This document shows, piece after piece, positions 18,098-27,389 of a DNA stretch of 64,000 bases. How positions within the stretch are numbered: position 1 is the first letter of the stretch; each line of letters starts with the position of its first letter. Made by a program: the position numbers and the translations under genes. The notes under the pieces were generated by a model. The model was not told the DNA's origin, searched no databases, and saw only the letters and a list, made by a program, of their open reading frames with translations. Origin of the DNA: Solitalea lacus (GTDB lineage Bacteria > Bacteroidota > Bacteroidia > Sphingobacteriales > Sphingobacteriaceae); NCBI RefSeq assembly GCF_022014595.1, contig NZ_CP091740.1, positions 3,398,200 to 3,462,199 of the forward strand. The letters are read 5' to 3'.

Positions 18098-19531
18098 CTA
18101 GTTATCCCCGTACCCGGGATTTTGCTTGACGTTTTTATTATAATGAACCTCTGCAAGCGGGATGGGGAACACCGCCCTAAAATCATCAGGCTTGATTTCA
18201 TTAATGATATAAGGTGTTCCGGTTATTGCAGGACGAGTATCATTCTTCCTGAAAATATCAACCTTAGCAAAGCCCTCACCCAAAAACTCCAGACGCCGCT
18301 GCTTCTTAATTTCATCCAACACTTCAGCCTGCAATGCTGATGCAAATGGGGGAAGACCGCGTTTACTGCGTAAGGCATTGACATCGGTCACGGCTTCCAT
18401 AAGCATGCCTTTTTCTGCATAGGCTTCGGCTCTATTTAATATAACTTCTGCATAACGTAATACCCGAACGTCAACAAAGGCTGTCCCAACAGGTTGATCA
18501 TATTTAGAAAGCCGGTAGTTATTGGTATTGGCAACCTTAACAATATGGTTCTTGCGTGCATCAGCTGAGTTAATGGGATCACCCAAAATATTGAGCCAGT
18601 TTGGTGTAATGAACATGCCACTCTTTACTTCCGTCATGAAAATACTGTTAGGTGAACCGGCATCAAAGGCCAACGTGAAAATCTCTTCCGAAGTTTTACT
18701 TTTAGTGAAGATATCCTTTAATTCGGCGGCATTCCATAATGCATACTTGTTAGCAGAAACGATCTTTGACGCTTCATTAATGGCATTATCCCAGTCGCCC
18801 ATGTACAGGTATACCCTGGCCAATAAAGCAGTGGCGGCATCTTTAGATGCATAATTAATGGCTGAGGTTTTGGGCTCCGAAACAGGACATAGATTTTGTG
18901 CTTCTTTTAAATCGCTGATTATTTGCGTATAAGTTTCACGCAAGGTAGCCCGTCCGGGAAGCAAGGCAAACGGATCAGCCTGAATACCAGATGCAATTAA
19001 GACAATTGGTAAACCTGTATTAGGATCATCAGGTTTAGCTGCCAGGTTAGTAAATGGACGGCAATAAGCTCGGGCCAGATCAAACAGAGTGATTGCCCGG
19101 ATAAAATGAGCCTCCCCTTTGAAGGTACTTAAAGAAGGTTCAACAGTTTTTTCAATTACCTTGTTGGCAATGAAGTTAACAGAATAAGCAACTGTCCAGC
19201 TTGGATTACCCGAACTATTAGCGGTCATAATGTACTGCGAAAGAGAGCCCGATCCGGTCGAATATAAATCCACTCCCTGATAATTCTGACTGGTAATTAA
19301 ACTGCTACCATAGAAAGAGGAATTCTTTAGGCCTGATGTATTTGTTCCGTAGGCACCATTCAAATAATTCCTCAAGGTTTTGCTATCCGAAAAAACCTGA
19401 TTTTCGTTTAAACTGTCAAAAGGTTCCAGATTAAGTTTGCCATGGCATGCCGGCAACGATAGTGTCAATGCTGAGGCTATCATTATTCTGAAAGCATACC
19501 TATTTATATAATTAAGTTTATTCTTTTTCAT
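18098..19531 (-). CDS. SusD/RagB-type outer-membrane lipoprotein
   Basis: About 477 residues from MKKNKLNYINRY. This start was chosen because it gives a clean lipoprotein signal with lipobox LPAC (Cys29); an ATG at 19585 would overlap the upstream gene and bury the signal. Typical SusD features are LEPFDSLNENQVFSD, helical TPR pairs (FIRAITLFDLARAYCRPF) and the C-terminal RYAEVILNRAEAYAE and RRLEFLGEG motifs. It is the surface substrate-capture partner of the SusC-like transporter immediately upstream. The substrate is unknown. Glycosidase genes are absent and thioredoxin genes follow, so a peptide or protein ligand is as plausible as a glycan. Confidence 0.93.
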   Translation of the reverse strand: MKKNKLNYINRYAFRIMIASALTLSLPACHGKLNLEPFDSLNENQVFSDSKTLRNYLNGAYGTNTSGLKNSSFYGSSLITSQNYQGVDLYSTGSGSLSQYIMTANSSGNPSWTVAYSVNFIANKVIEKTVEPSLSTFKGEAHFIRAITLFDLARAYCRPFTNLAAKPDDPNTGLPIVLIASGIQADPFALLPGRATLRETYTQIISDLKEAQNLCPVSEPKTSAINYASKDAATALLARVYLYMGDWDNAINEASKIVSANKYALWNAAELKDIFTKSKTSEEIFTLAFDAGSPNSIFMTEVKSGMFITPNWLNILGDPINSADARKNHIVKVANTNNYRLSKYDQPVGTAFVDVRVLRYAEVILNRAEAYAEKGMLMEAVTDVNALRSKRGLPPFASALQAEVLDEIKKQRRLEFLGEGFAKVDIFRKNDTRPAITGTPYIINEIKPDDFRAVFPIPLAEVHYNKNVKQNPGYGDN

Positions 19532-19566
19532 TGTCTTTGCATTTACTTTCATCCAACCATGAACCG

Positions 19567-22500
19567 TTAAAATGTAATAGAACATCCAAGACTGAACTGT
19601 CTTGAAGTTGGTAATCTAAAGTTTTCCAGTCCTCCTGAATCACGTCCATCACCACCCAGCACATTATTAATAAACGGACGGAAAGCAGTGCTTACATCAG
19701 GATCTAATCCTTTATATTTTGTAACAGTATATAGATTAGTAGCCTGTGCATACACCACAAACCTGTCAATAAAACTTAAATTGGTGCTCTTCCAGGGATT
19801 TAAGGTATAGCCTAAACGCAGGTTAGCCAGGCGTGCAAACGAGGCATTCTCCAAGTAACGTGATGTAATTGCATTTGATGAGTTGCTGTTGTTCCAGGCT
19901 GGTTTCGGGAACGGGACCATATCTCCGGGCTTTTTCCAGTAATTTAAAGCGTCGGTGGTAAGATTTGTATTCAATACTGAAGCACCGTCGTGTTCAAGTA
20001 TCTGACGGGTAAGGTTAATCACCTTATGGCCAAGGCTGAAAGTGATCAGCGCCGAAAGATCGAAGCCTTTGTAAGCAATACTATTAGTAATACCACCGGT
20101 TAATTTAGGAAGAGCATCGCCTAATACCCGCGCAGGCGCTTGTGAAAAGTTGCTGGTGGTGCTTCCATCCTTCATATACCACATTGGCGCACCGGTATCA
20201 GGGTTAACACCGGCCCATTCTTTCATGTAAACAGTGCCGACAGATTTTCCTTTAATCAAAATATTGCGCGAACTAAACATTGTATCGAGACCGTTTAACA
20301 GTGAAAGGATCTTATTTTTATAGCCGCCAACATTTAAATCAATCTGCCATTTTACATCCCTGGTTTTAATGGGTGTTCCGGATAAGGAAACCTCAAAGCC
20401 TGAATTCTGAAGCTTTCCTGCATTTCCGAGAATTGACAAACTGCCCGTTGTATAAGATACAGGAAGGTCGAAGATGAAGTTCTTGGTCTTCTTGTTATAA
20501 TATTCAATTGAACCGGTCAAACGCGAATTAAAGAATCCAAAGTCTACTCCGGCATTCAGCAATCCAGACTTCTCCCATTTCAAGTCAGGGTTGTAGTATC
20601 CAAGCCGTTGAATAATGTTTTGCCCATTATAGGTGCCTGAAACTGAATATCTCCCCAGCGGATAAAGTGGCACCCCTGCATCATTACCTGAAGTACCAAA
20701 GCTGGCTCGCACCTTCAACAGATTGATAAAGTCAGCCTCCTTTATAAAGCTTTCTCTATCTAAGCGCCAGGCACCACTCACAGAAAAATAATTTTCCCAT
20801 TTATTATTAATAGGGAATTTCGATGAGCCGTCGTTCCTCAATGAGCCTCCAGCGAAATACTTTCCGGCATAATCATAATTCACATTAAACAGGTATGAGA
20901 TGTAGGCTTCCTGTGACTTTGATTCAATCGGCCGGGCTATCGTTGCAGCTGCATTGAGCAATTGAACACTACCGGTTGGAAAATTATCACCAATTGCATT
21001 AAAGGTATAATTGTTGCCAAACTGATATTCATAGCCGGCAACAGCTGAAAAGTTATGCCCCTGGTTGAATGATTTATCAAATCGCAGTAGGTTTTTACTG
21101 ATCAGGTTGTTGTTATTACTGTTCCCTATATTCAAATCACCATTAAATATGCTTCCTCTTGCACTCAATGGATCGAGCCATTCTTTTGATTCACTATTGC
21201 CATAATTATAAGCCAGATTCGAAGAAAACTTCAACCAGTTGGTAAACTTATAAGTAGCTTCAATATTCAATAAGGCAAGGATGTTTTTAATTTGGCTGTA
21301 ATTCTTATCTGCTGCATCCAGAAACGAGCCGCCTGAAAATAAGGGTTTATAGCTTGCAGGAATTGGGTCAAAAAGTGTTGAGCCTATAGCTCCCGGCTGA
21401 CCGGCTTGAAAACCGTCATAAGGCTTGCCGTTCACATCTCTTGCAGGCAGAAACGGCAAATAAGCAAAGGCACCCCTTGTTGGAGAGTTTAAAGCATCAA
21501 AAAAAGGAATGTTATTAAGATTTGCTGACGAAACATTGGCCTTAGCCGACAGACTTAAACGCTTATTCACCTCATGATCTAAATTCAGTAATGTTGAATA
21601 ACGTTTAAATTCGTTTCCTATCTGGGTATTTTTCTGATTGCTGTATTCGCCCGAAAGATAAAACCGTGTTTTACTATTACCGCCGTTTAAAGACAGGTTG
21701 TAGGTTTGGTCATAGCCCTTTCTGTAAGCCTCATCAAACCAGTTAGTATTGTATTTGGTAAGAAAATCAGGACGATAATTTAATATATCAGCCTGGGCCT
21801 CGCCCCTTAAAGTCAGCAGTTCACGGTGATATTGCAACAGCTGTTGGCTATTCATCATCCTTACATTACCTTTTAGTGCCTCGCTAAATCCTTGCCTTGT
21901 CGAAAATGATACCTTAGTGGGACCTTCCTTACCTTTTTTGGTAGTGATTACAATTACACCGTTTCCACCTCTTGCTCCATATAAAGCAGTAGCTGCTGCA
22001 TCTTTTAACACACTAATATTTTCAATATCATCAGGATTCAGGTTATTAAGCACTTCGTTATTAGAACTTATTGTAGCACCTATTTGACCATCGTTAACAA
22101 TCAAACCATCAACTACATATAAAGGTGAAGCAGAACTAGTAATTGAACCAATTCCACGGATACGAACAGTGGTGGACGAACCTGAAGATCCTGATGCGCT
22201 GGTTGCCATTATGCCCGGCACATTGCCTTGTAAGGCCTGACCAATAGTAGTTGGTTTCAGGTTTGAAATCGTATTATTACTTATTGTGCTGGCCGAAACA
22301 GATGTTAATGTTTTTCTCTCAACGGTATAACCTGTTACAATCACCTCAACCAAAGCCGAAACATTTACTTTCAGCATTATGTTTATCACTGGCTGACCGG
22401 TCACTTTAATTTCAGTTGAATTAAAACCCACAAATGAAAACACCAGCACCTCTCCTTTTTGTACAGAGAGCGTATACCGGCCATCGGTATCCGTTTGAAC

Positions 22501-23016
22501 ACCTTTGGAATGTCCCTTAACGGAGATGCTCACACCTGGCAATGGATTACCCTGCTCATCTGATACAATTCCAGAAATGGTAACAAGCTCCATATTTATT
22601 AATGGAACAATAACATGCTCTTCGCTGGATTTTATAGAAATAATCCTATCCTGAATGCTATACTCCAGCGATTGTCCCTTGAACACCTCCTTAAGCACCT
22701 CCTCTAATTCTTTATTAACAGCCTTAATACTTACAGGACGAGCTTTTTGAATGGTTTCATTATTGAAAATAAAAAAGTAACCAGTTTGCTTACGCAGTTC
22801 ATGCAACACCTTTATTAAGGAGGCATTATTGTACGATACAGTTACTTTTTGGCCCAAAGAAACTGCACTAACATGCAGGCTTATGACCAATAGCATTATA
22901 CCTGTTAATTTCATGATAAGAAGAACTTGGTTTTCGGTTGCTCTGCAAAGTTTATTGCACAGTTTTGCACCCGGGCTGTTTATACCCGGAATTTTAAAAT
23001 GTATCGGTTCTTTCAT
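19567..23016 (-). CDS. SusC/RagA-type TonB-dependent transporter with N-terminal STN domain
   Basis: About 1149 residues from MKEPIHFKIPG. An ATG at 23085 would add 23 residues and is less likely. In order: a signal region (LLIMKLTGIMLLVISL), an STN domain (KVTVSYNNASLIKVLHELRK, about 70 residues), a carboxypeptidase-regulatory-like domain (SGIVSDEQGNPLPGVSISVKG), a TonB-box-like VEVIVTGYT, a plug (LYVVDGLIVND; VLKDAAATALYGARGGNGV) and a 22-strand barrel ending in FSLGCSITF. The STN domain is the signalling piece that contacts FecR, so this is a transducing transporter. It works with the SusD lipoprotein downstream and is controlled by the sigma/FecR pair upstream. Confidence 0.93.
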   Translation of the reverse strand: MKEPIHFKIPGINSPGAKLCNKLCRATENQVLLIMKLTGIMLLVISLHVSAVSLGQKVTVSYNNASLIKVLHELRKQTGYFFIFNNETIQKARPVSIKAVNKELEEVLKEVFKGQSLEYSIQDRIISIKSSEEHVIVPLINMELVTISGIVSDEQGNPLPGVSISVKGHSKGVQTDTDGRYTLSVQKGEVLVFSFVGFNSTEIKVTGQPVINIMLKVNVSALVEVIVTGYTVERKTLTSVSASTISNNTISNLKPTTIGQALQGNVPGIMATSASGSSGSSTTVRIRGIGSITSSASPLYVVDGLIVNDGQIGATISSNNEVLNNLNPDDIENISVLKDAAATALYGARGGNGVIVITTKKGKEGPTKVSFSTRQGFSEALKGNVRMMNSQQLLQYHRELLTLRGEAQADILNYRPDFLTKYNTNWFDEAYRKGYDQTYNLSLNGGNSKTRFYLSGEYSNQKNTQIGNEFKRYSTLLNLDHEVNKRLSLSAKANVSSANLNNIPFFDALNSPTRGAFAYLPFLPARDVNGKPYDGFQAGQPGAIGSTLFDPIPASYKPLFSGGSFLDAADKNYSQIKNILALLNIEATYKFTNWLKFSSNLAYNYGNSESKEWLDPLSARGSIFNGDLNIGNSNNNNLISKNLLRFDKSFNQGHNFSAVAGYEYQFGNNYTFNAIGDNFPTGSVQLLNAAATIARPIESKSQEAYISYLFNVNYDYAGKYFAGGSLRNDGSSKFPINNKWENYFSVSGAWRLDRESFIKEADFINLLKVRASFGTSGNDAGVPLYPLGRYSVSGTYNGQNIIQRLGYYNPDLKWEKSGLLNAGVDFGFFNSRLTGSIEYYNKKTKNFIFDLPVSYTTGSLSILGNAGKLQNSGFEVSLSGTPIKTRDVKWQIDLNVGGYKNKILSLLNGLDTMFSSRNILIKGKSVGTVYMKEWAGVNPDTGAPMWYMKDGSTTSNFSQAPARVLGDALPKLTGGITNSIAYKGFDLSALITFSLGHKVINLTRQILEHDGASVLNTNLTTDALNYWKKPGDMVPFPKPAWNNSNSSNAITSRYLENASFARLANLRLGYTLNPWKSTNLSFIDRFVVYAQATNLYTVTKYKGLDPDVSTAFRPFINNVLGGDGRDSGGLENFRLPTSRQFSLGCSITF

Positions 23017-23178
23017 ACATTTGATTGGTTTGGGAATAATAATTCTATTAAAACAGTTTTTTAGGTTAACCCGACCATTCTCCACTCCGGCCGCAATCCG
23101 GGGTGGTTCTTTTCTTCAGCGGGTTCTACTTGCTAAGTTTTCAAATCAGATTTCCGGTTTCATAATAAGTTGATTGGT

Positions 23179-24360
23179 TTAGGTTGAATAAACAATAATT
23201 CTTTTTCCTTCTATTGCAAACCTCAGCCCTCCTGTCGATTCCAACGCTTGTAGCACTTTAGAAACATTACTATTTCGTGGTATTACCCCGGTAAAAGATA
23301 TATCCGGAACTTTTCCCTTATAAACAACTTCTACATCGTACCAGCGTTCTATTTGTCGCATGACCTGTTCTATATTAACATTATCAAACACAAACAACCC
23401 GTTTTTCCAAGCCATAACTGATTCCAAGTCAGCTTTTTCAACTTCAACGGCATTATTAACACCACGTTGATATACTGCTTGCTGGCCGGGAACAAGCAGC
23501 TGGTGGTTATTCCCCCTCTTAATCCTCACCGAACCTTCTAATAAAGTGGTAGCCGATTTCAATTCATTCTTATAGGCCATAATATCAAAGTGGGTTCCCA
23601 ATACCTCTACTTCTGTATCACCGTCAATTTTTACTTTAAAAGGCATTTCAGCATTCTTTGCTACTTCAAAATACGCCTCACCACTTATCTCAACGTTACG
23701 CTCTTTACCGGCAAACGCTGTCGGATACCTGATAGATGATGCTGCATTCAGCCAAACCTTACTGCCGTCGGGTAGTATAAGTTTATACTGCCCTCCAGCA
23801 GGCGTAGCAAGTGTATTGTACATCACTTCCTTATCTGCACTGCTACCGGAATTATAGGCAATCTCTCCATTTTTCAGTTTTAATACGTTTGCATTCCCCT
23901 GTTTGGCAAGAGCACCATTAACGGCACTATCCAATATCAGCTGTTTACCATCAGCCAGGGTTAATACCGCCTTGTTACCGCCGGGGGCCACATCGTTTTT
24001 CTGTACAATTTGCTGCCTTTGCTGATTTTTTTCACCTAAAAATGAATAGTATAAAACGCCCAGCAGAAATGCCAGTGCTGCAAATGAAGCGGCTACTTTG
24101 TACCAAACAGAAAGTGATCTCCTTTGCAATGAAACTACGCCCGTATCTGAGGCAAAGATCTCATTCAGAATTCTTTCACCAGTGACACTATTCAATGTCT
24201 TTCCTGCAGGCACTTTTTCCCATAGCTCATCCATGAGTGCTTTTAACTGATCATCGTTCTTCGACTTGTTAACCAAATCCATGAACTCCTGAAGTTCTTG
24301 CGCTGTACAGTTATGATTTATATACTGTTGAAATAAATAAACAAAGCGAAAGTTGCTCAT
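23179..24360 (-). CDS. FecR-type anti-sigma factor
   Basis: This 393-residue protein has a cytoplasmic helical N-terminus (1-80) that should bind the sigma factor. A single membrane helix (about 86-107, VAASFAALAFLLGVLYY) follows. The periplasmic FecR domain (about 180-275) has LPDGSKVWLNAASSIRYP and EVSGEAYFEV-like strands (here VEISGEAYFEVAK). The C-terminal DUF4974-like domain resembles an STN fold (NIEQVMRQIERWYDVEVVY). It transmits the state of the STN-bearing SusC across the inner membrane. Gene order sigma, FecR, SusC, SusD is the standard Bacteroidota arrangement. Confidence 0.93.
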   Translation of the reverse strand: MSNFRFVYLFQQYINHNCTAQELQEFMDLVNKSKNDDQLKALMDELWEKVPAGKTLNSVTGERILNEIFASDTGVVSLQRRSLSVWYKVAASFAALAFLLGVLYYSFLGEKNQQRQQIVQKNDVAPGGNKAVLTLADGKQLILDSAVNGALAKQGNANVLKLKNGEIAYNSGSSADKEVMYNTLATPAGGQYKLILPDGSKVWLNAASSIRYPTAFAGKERNVEISGEAYFEVAKNAEMPFKVKIDGDTEVEVLGTHFDIMAYKNELKSATTLLEGSVRIKRGNNHQLLVPGQQAVYQRGVNNAVEVEKADLESVMAWKNGLFVFDNVNIEQVMRQIERWYDVEVVYKGKVPDISFTGVIPRNSNVSKVLQALESTGGLRFAIEGKRIIVYST

Positions 24361-24568
24361 TGATCCTTGGGTTTAAAATATATAATCAATCAAAACCAAA
24401 CCTGTTATGTGATTGGTTTTACTAGTAAGACAATTGGAAAGAGTTAGAGGAGTAGTTAGAATTAAAATAAAATTTAAATATAGAAATCAAAACAATGTTT
24501 TGTCGTTCTAAGGAACGAAAGAATCTGTGTCAACAATATATTCCCCCCTGCTTCGGGTTGACAAATCC

Positions 24569-25267
24569 TTAGTCAGCCTTGAGTCTGAATGTCTGCAGAG
24601 ATATAGCATCAGCATCCTGTATTTGCTGATCTGAAAATGGAAACATTTCGTTTGACGCAGGTGAGTCAGCATTGATTTTATTGGAAAGCAACAGTACCGA
24701 CAATACCCAAACATTTAAATGGGAGTTGAAATACCCTCTGACAAAACGTAAAGCTTGTTGCACATGTGTCTTTACGGTAAGCTTTGATAAATTAAGCAAT
24801 TGGGCAGCTTCTTCATAGGTCATTCCATCTAAGTGACACATGGTATATACCTTTCGCTGCTGAGGCGGAAGTTTATCAATAGCCTCCTTAAGTATACGTT
24901 CATACTCGTTAAAAACAATCCGGCCCTCGGTTTCATGCTGAATCTCTGATAGATCGAGACTAATAGCAGCTTTTATATTTGCTTCTTTTGTTAAGCGTTT
25001 TAAAACATTAAACGTATGATTTTTGGTAAGTGCATACAAGTACGAGGGAAAATAGTTGATCGTTAAAAGCGCTTGGCGATTTAACCAAACTTTCATAAAG
25101 ATATCCTGTACGATTTCTTCGGCCAACGTTTCTGAATGCGTTAGCTTAAGGGCAAACGTGTATACCTTACCTGAGTACTCATTAAAAACCAGTCGAAAAG
25201 CGGTTTCGTCGCCCTCCACAATTCTTAGAAGGAGACTATTAAGTGTATCACGTTCCGTAATCATCAC
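24569..25267 (-). CDS. ECF RNA polymerase sigma factor (Bacteroidota FecI-like)
   Basis: This 232-residue protein has region 2 (about 25-95: FRLVFNEYSGKVYTFAL, LAEEIVQDIFMKVW) and region 4 (about 130-180: LPPQQRKVYTMCHLDGMTYE, then AAQLLNLSKLTVKTHV). It is the cognate sigma of the FecR gene 208 bases downstream. It is longer than the usual 180-200 residues, with a C-terminal tail of about 40 residues that includes a hydrophobic stretch (VWVLSVLLLSNK) often seen in this group. It should direct RNA polymerase to the SusCD-thioredoxin operon when the transporter is occupied. Confidence 0.93.
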   Translation of the reverse strand: MMITERDTLNSLLLRIVEGDETAFRLVFNEYSGKVYTFALKLTHSETLAEEIVQDIFMKVWLNRQALLTINYFPSYLYALTKNHTFNVLKRLTKEANIKAAISLDLSEIQHETEGRIVFNEYERILKEAIDKLPPQQRKVYTMCHLDGMTYEEAAQLLNLSKLTVKTHVQQALRFVRGYFNSHLNVWVLSVLLLSNKINADSPASNEMFPFSDQQIQDADAISLQTFRLKAD

Positions 25268-25588
25268 AGTTTTTTAACAATTAGAAAAATAAAGACCGGA
25301 AAAGTAGAAAAAATTATCGCAAAAGCAAATCCTCCTAAAATTGTCTATAAACGAAAAACCCGGCGGGAGCCGGGCTTATTCGCACAATTAAACCGAACCA
25401 AAATCTTTAAGCTTATGCTTTATATATAAATCAAACTTCTTCTACATTGTATACAGGACTCCAAAAATCAACATAAAAATTAAAAAGTCGAAAAGAATCA
25501 TCTCTTACAATCGTAAATTCTTCTTTACAGTTCATACGCATCTTTTTGCTTTTAAGTCATTTTCGTTACCTATCAATTAACTAATAAT
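25268..25588. other. Intergenic region holding a terminator and the sigma-gene promoter
   Basis: These 321 bases lie between the PLP decarboxylase stop and the sigma start, both minus-strand. The only structure seen is the hairpin at 25352-25382. No ORF or RNA gene was recognised. Confidence 0.5.
25352..25382 (-). terminator. Intrinsic terminator downstream of the PLP decarboxylase
   Basis: CCCGGC/GCCGGG (25359-25364 and 25369-25374) forms around GGGA, with outer CGAA/TTCG pairing and a minus-strand TTTTTCG tract. It shares the whole core and flank with 14078-14108. It is about 205 bases beyond the decarboxylase stop. Confidence 0.85.
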
Positions 25589-26857
25589 TTAAACAGTTTC
25601 CGATACTAAAGCATTTCGTTCAGCCTCCAATTCCATTAGAAAACTATCGATATATCCTTGCTTAACATGAGGCATCACCACAATCTTCCACCACTTGGCT
25701 TCAAATTCATAACTATCGGCCACCAGGTGATACTTCTCAGCCAGTTGTTTAGAAACATCTCCGCTTTTTATAGTGATAATATTTATATGAGGGTTTCTAA
25801 AATATTTAACCCCCATTTCATCCAATTTGCTACAAATACGACTGGTGCGATCACAAAGCGACTCCATTTTGTACTGCCATCCCGCCGACCCATGTGTCAT
25901 TAAAATCATCCAAATCGATATCGCATTGGCACCAGATCGACTACCACAAATCGTATAGTCTTTTCCAGGGATGTATTGGGCCTCATCGGTACATACATAC
26001 TCCATAAAACCTTTACGTATTAGAAACAAACCTGTTCCGTAAGGAGTTTGCAGCATCTTATGTCCATCACTTGTGAAAGAGGTGATGTATTTATTTTGAA
26101 AAGTATAACGACTATCAGGATTGGTAAACGGGTAGATAAAACCACCATAGGCACCATCAACGTGTACTTTGTATTCAACACCTGTAGAATCGAAATAACC
26201 AGCCACTCGGTCAATGTCATCTACTGAGCCAAACATGGTGGTTGAAAGGTTCATCACTACAATAAAGTAGTTAATTCCGCAATCACGGGCTTGCTCAATT
26301 TTGGTTTCAAGATCAGTCTGAACAATAGATCGATCATTATCGTCCACATCCAAAATAATAGAACGGAGACCTAGAATATTTGCACCTTTAGGCATTGAAT
26401 AGTGACTGTCCTGAGAATAAACCAAGGCAATTTCGTCTATTTTTGCTCCGAACTTTTTCATAAAATAATTTCGGTAAACCCACATGGCTTGAATGTTGGC
26501 CTCTGTACCTCCGGGAGCTACATAACCGTCTGCACCATTTGCATCTCCTTTAAAAATCTGTTCGGCGCAAAGCTTTATTAATTCCTTTTCTATTTGTTGA
26601 GTGCCCGAAAAGATATCCAACACTGACTCTTCGCTTAAAGTGTGACAGCCAATATGATTGGGATTATTGATCATAATCGACATAAACGGCGCGTCTTTAA
26701 GAAACGGAGCATCCGGATAAAACTGTTCGCTATCAAGGAAAGTTCCCGGCACGCCTAGAATAGGCTGGTTACGATAATTTGCATTTTTATTTAAAGCATC
26801 AAATACAACTTCCTTAATCTCGATATGACTTAATTTTTTCCAATACATAATCTTCAA
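25589..26857 (-). CDS. Group II PLP-dependent amino-acid decarboxylase
   Basis: This 422-residue cytosolic enzyme has the group II decarboxylase fold. Seen in order are APGGTEANIQAMW (phosphate and cofactor region, 114-126), H152 in SQDSHYSMPKGAN (stacks on the PLP ring), D234 in VHVDGAYGGF (pairs with the pyridine nitrogen) and K267 in TSDGHKMLQTPYG (Schiff base). The family includes glutamate, histidine, tyrosine and aromatic amino-acid decarboxylases; the substrate cannot be read from these motifs. The gene stands alone, without an adjacent amino-acid/amine antiporter, which argues against a simple acid-resistance module. The start could also be the ATG three codons in (MYWKKL). Confidence 0.85.
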   Translation of the reverse strand: MKIMYWKKLSHIEIKEVVFDALNKNANYRNQPILGVPGTFLDSEQFYPDAPFLKDAPFMSIMINNPNHIGCHTLSEESVLDIFSGTQQIEKELIKLCAEQIFKGDANGADGYVAPGGTEANIQAMWVYRNYFMKKFGAKIDEIALVYSQDSHYSMPKGANILGLRSIILDVDDNDRSIVQTDLETKIEQARDCGINYFIVVMNLSTTMFGSVDDIDRVAGYFDSTGVEYKVHVDGAYGGFIYPFTNPDSRYTFQNKYITSFTSDGHKMLQTPYGTGLFLIRKGFMEYVCTDEAQYIPGKDYTICGSRSGANAISIWMILMTHGSAGWQYKMESLCDRTSRICSKLDEMGVKYFRNPHINIITIKSGDVSKQLAEKYHLVADSYEFEAKWWKIVVMPHVKQGYIDSFLMELEAERNALVSETV

Positions 26858-26960
26858 TCTTAAGAGGCGAAGCTATCAGAACTTTAAATACATAAAAATG
26901 ATAAATATCATATAATCAGTCTATTTTCAAAAAATAGACAACCATATTATAAGCCTCTTT

Positions 26961-27332
26961 ATGTTATGTGCCGTTTTAGCCAAATTTATTGGAGAAAAAC
27001 TAGTATCTCCTAAATCGTATTCAACAACGAAACTGATTGCCTTATATAGCCAACCTAAAGGAAATGAATTAAGAAATAACCTACTCTTCAATAAGTTTTA
27101 CTATGAAGATGGAAAACAAAAACCAATAAAATTCACAGAAAAAGGTTATCAATTGACCATTGAAAAATTAAAAGAAAGTTCAATTGCTTTAATAGTTTAT
27201 AAGCAAACAAAACAAGTTGTAGTAGCAAAGGTCGAAAGAGATGAAATACGTGGCATTCCTCCTGTGCCACCACCATTACAAACATTAAAAAAGGTAAACT
27301 TCAATTATGGAGTTTACCTTTTTATATGGTGA
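26961..27332 (+). CDS. Small hypothetical protein overlapping a terminator
   Basis: This 123-residue ORF is not recognised. Its middle is charged (FTEKGYQLTIEKLKESS) and has a run of strands (ALIVYKQTKQVVVAKVERDE), then a Pro-rich stretch (GIPPVPPPL). The last dozen codons fall inside a strong inverted repeat (27288-27323), so the natural stop may have been lost or the ORF may be fortuitous. It is the only plus-strand candidate between two minus-strand blocks. Confidence 0.35.
   Translation: MLCAVLAKFIGEKLVSPKSYSTTKLIALYSQPKGNELRNNLLFNKFYYEDGKQKPIKFTEKGYQLTIEKLKESSIALIVYKQTKQVVVAKVERDEIRGIPPVPPPLQTLKKVNFNYGVYLFIW
27288..27323. terminator. Bidirectional intrinsic terminator
   Basis: A perfect 13-bp inverted repeat AAAAAGGTAAACT (27288-27300) pairs with 27311-27323 around a 10-base loop, with A/T tracts on both sides. 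It ends the second SusCD-thioredoxin operon on the minus strand and overlaps the small plus-strand ORF. Confidence 0.85.
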
Positions 27333-27389
27333 GATCAATCTATCTTTAATCTCTAAAAAACATTTTTCTTTGACCTAATTTAAAAGTCT

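Noticed and set aside
25589-26857. Glutamate-decarboxylase acid-resistance module
   Set aside because: No antiporter or chaperone gene is adjacent, and the substrate of the PLP enzyme cannot be decided from its motifs.
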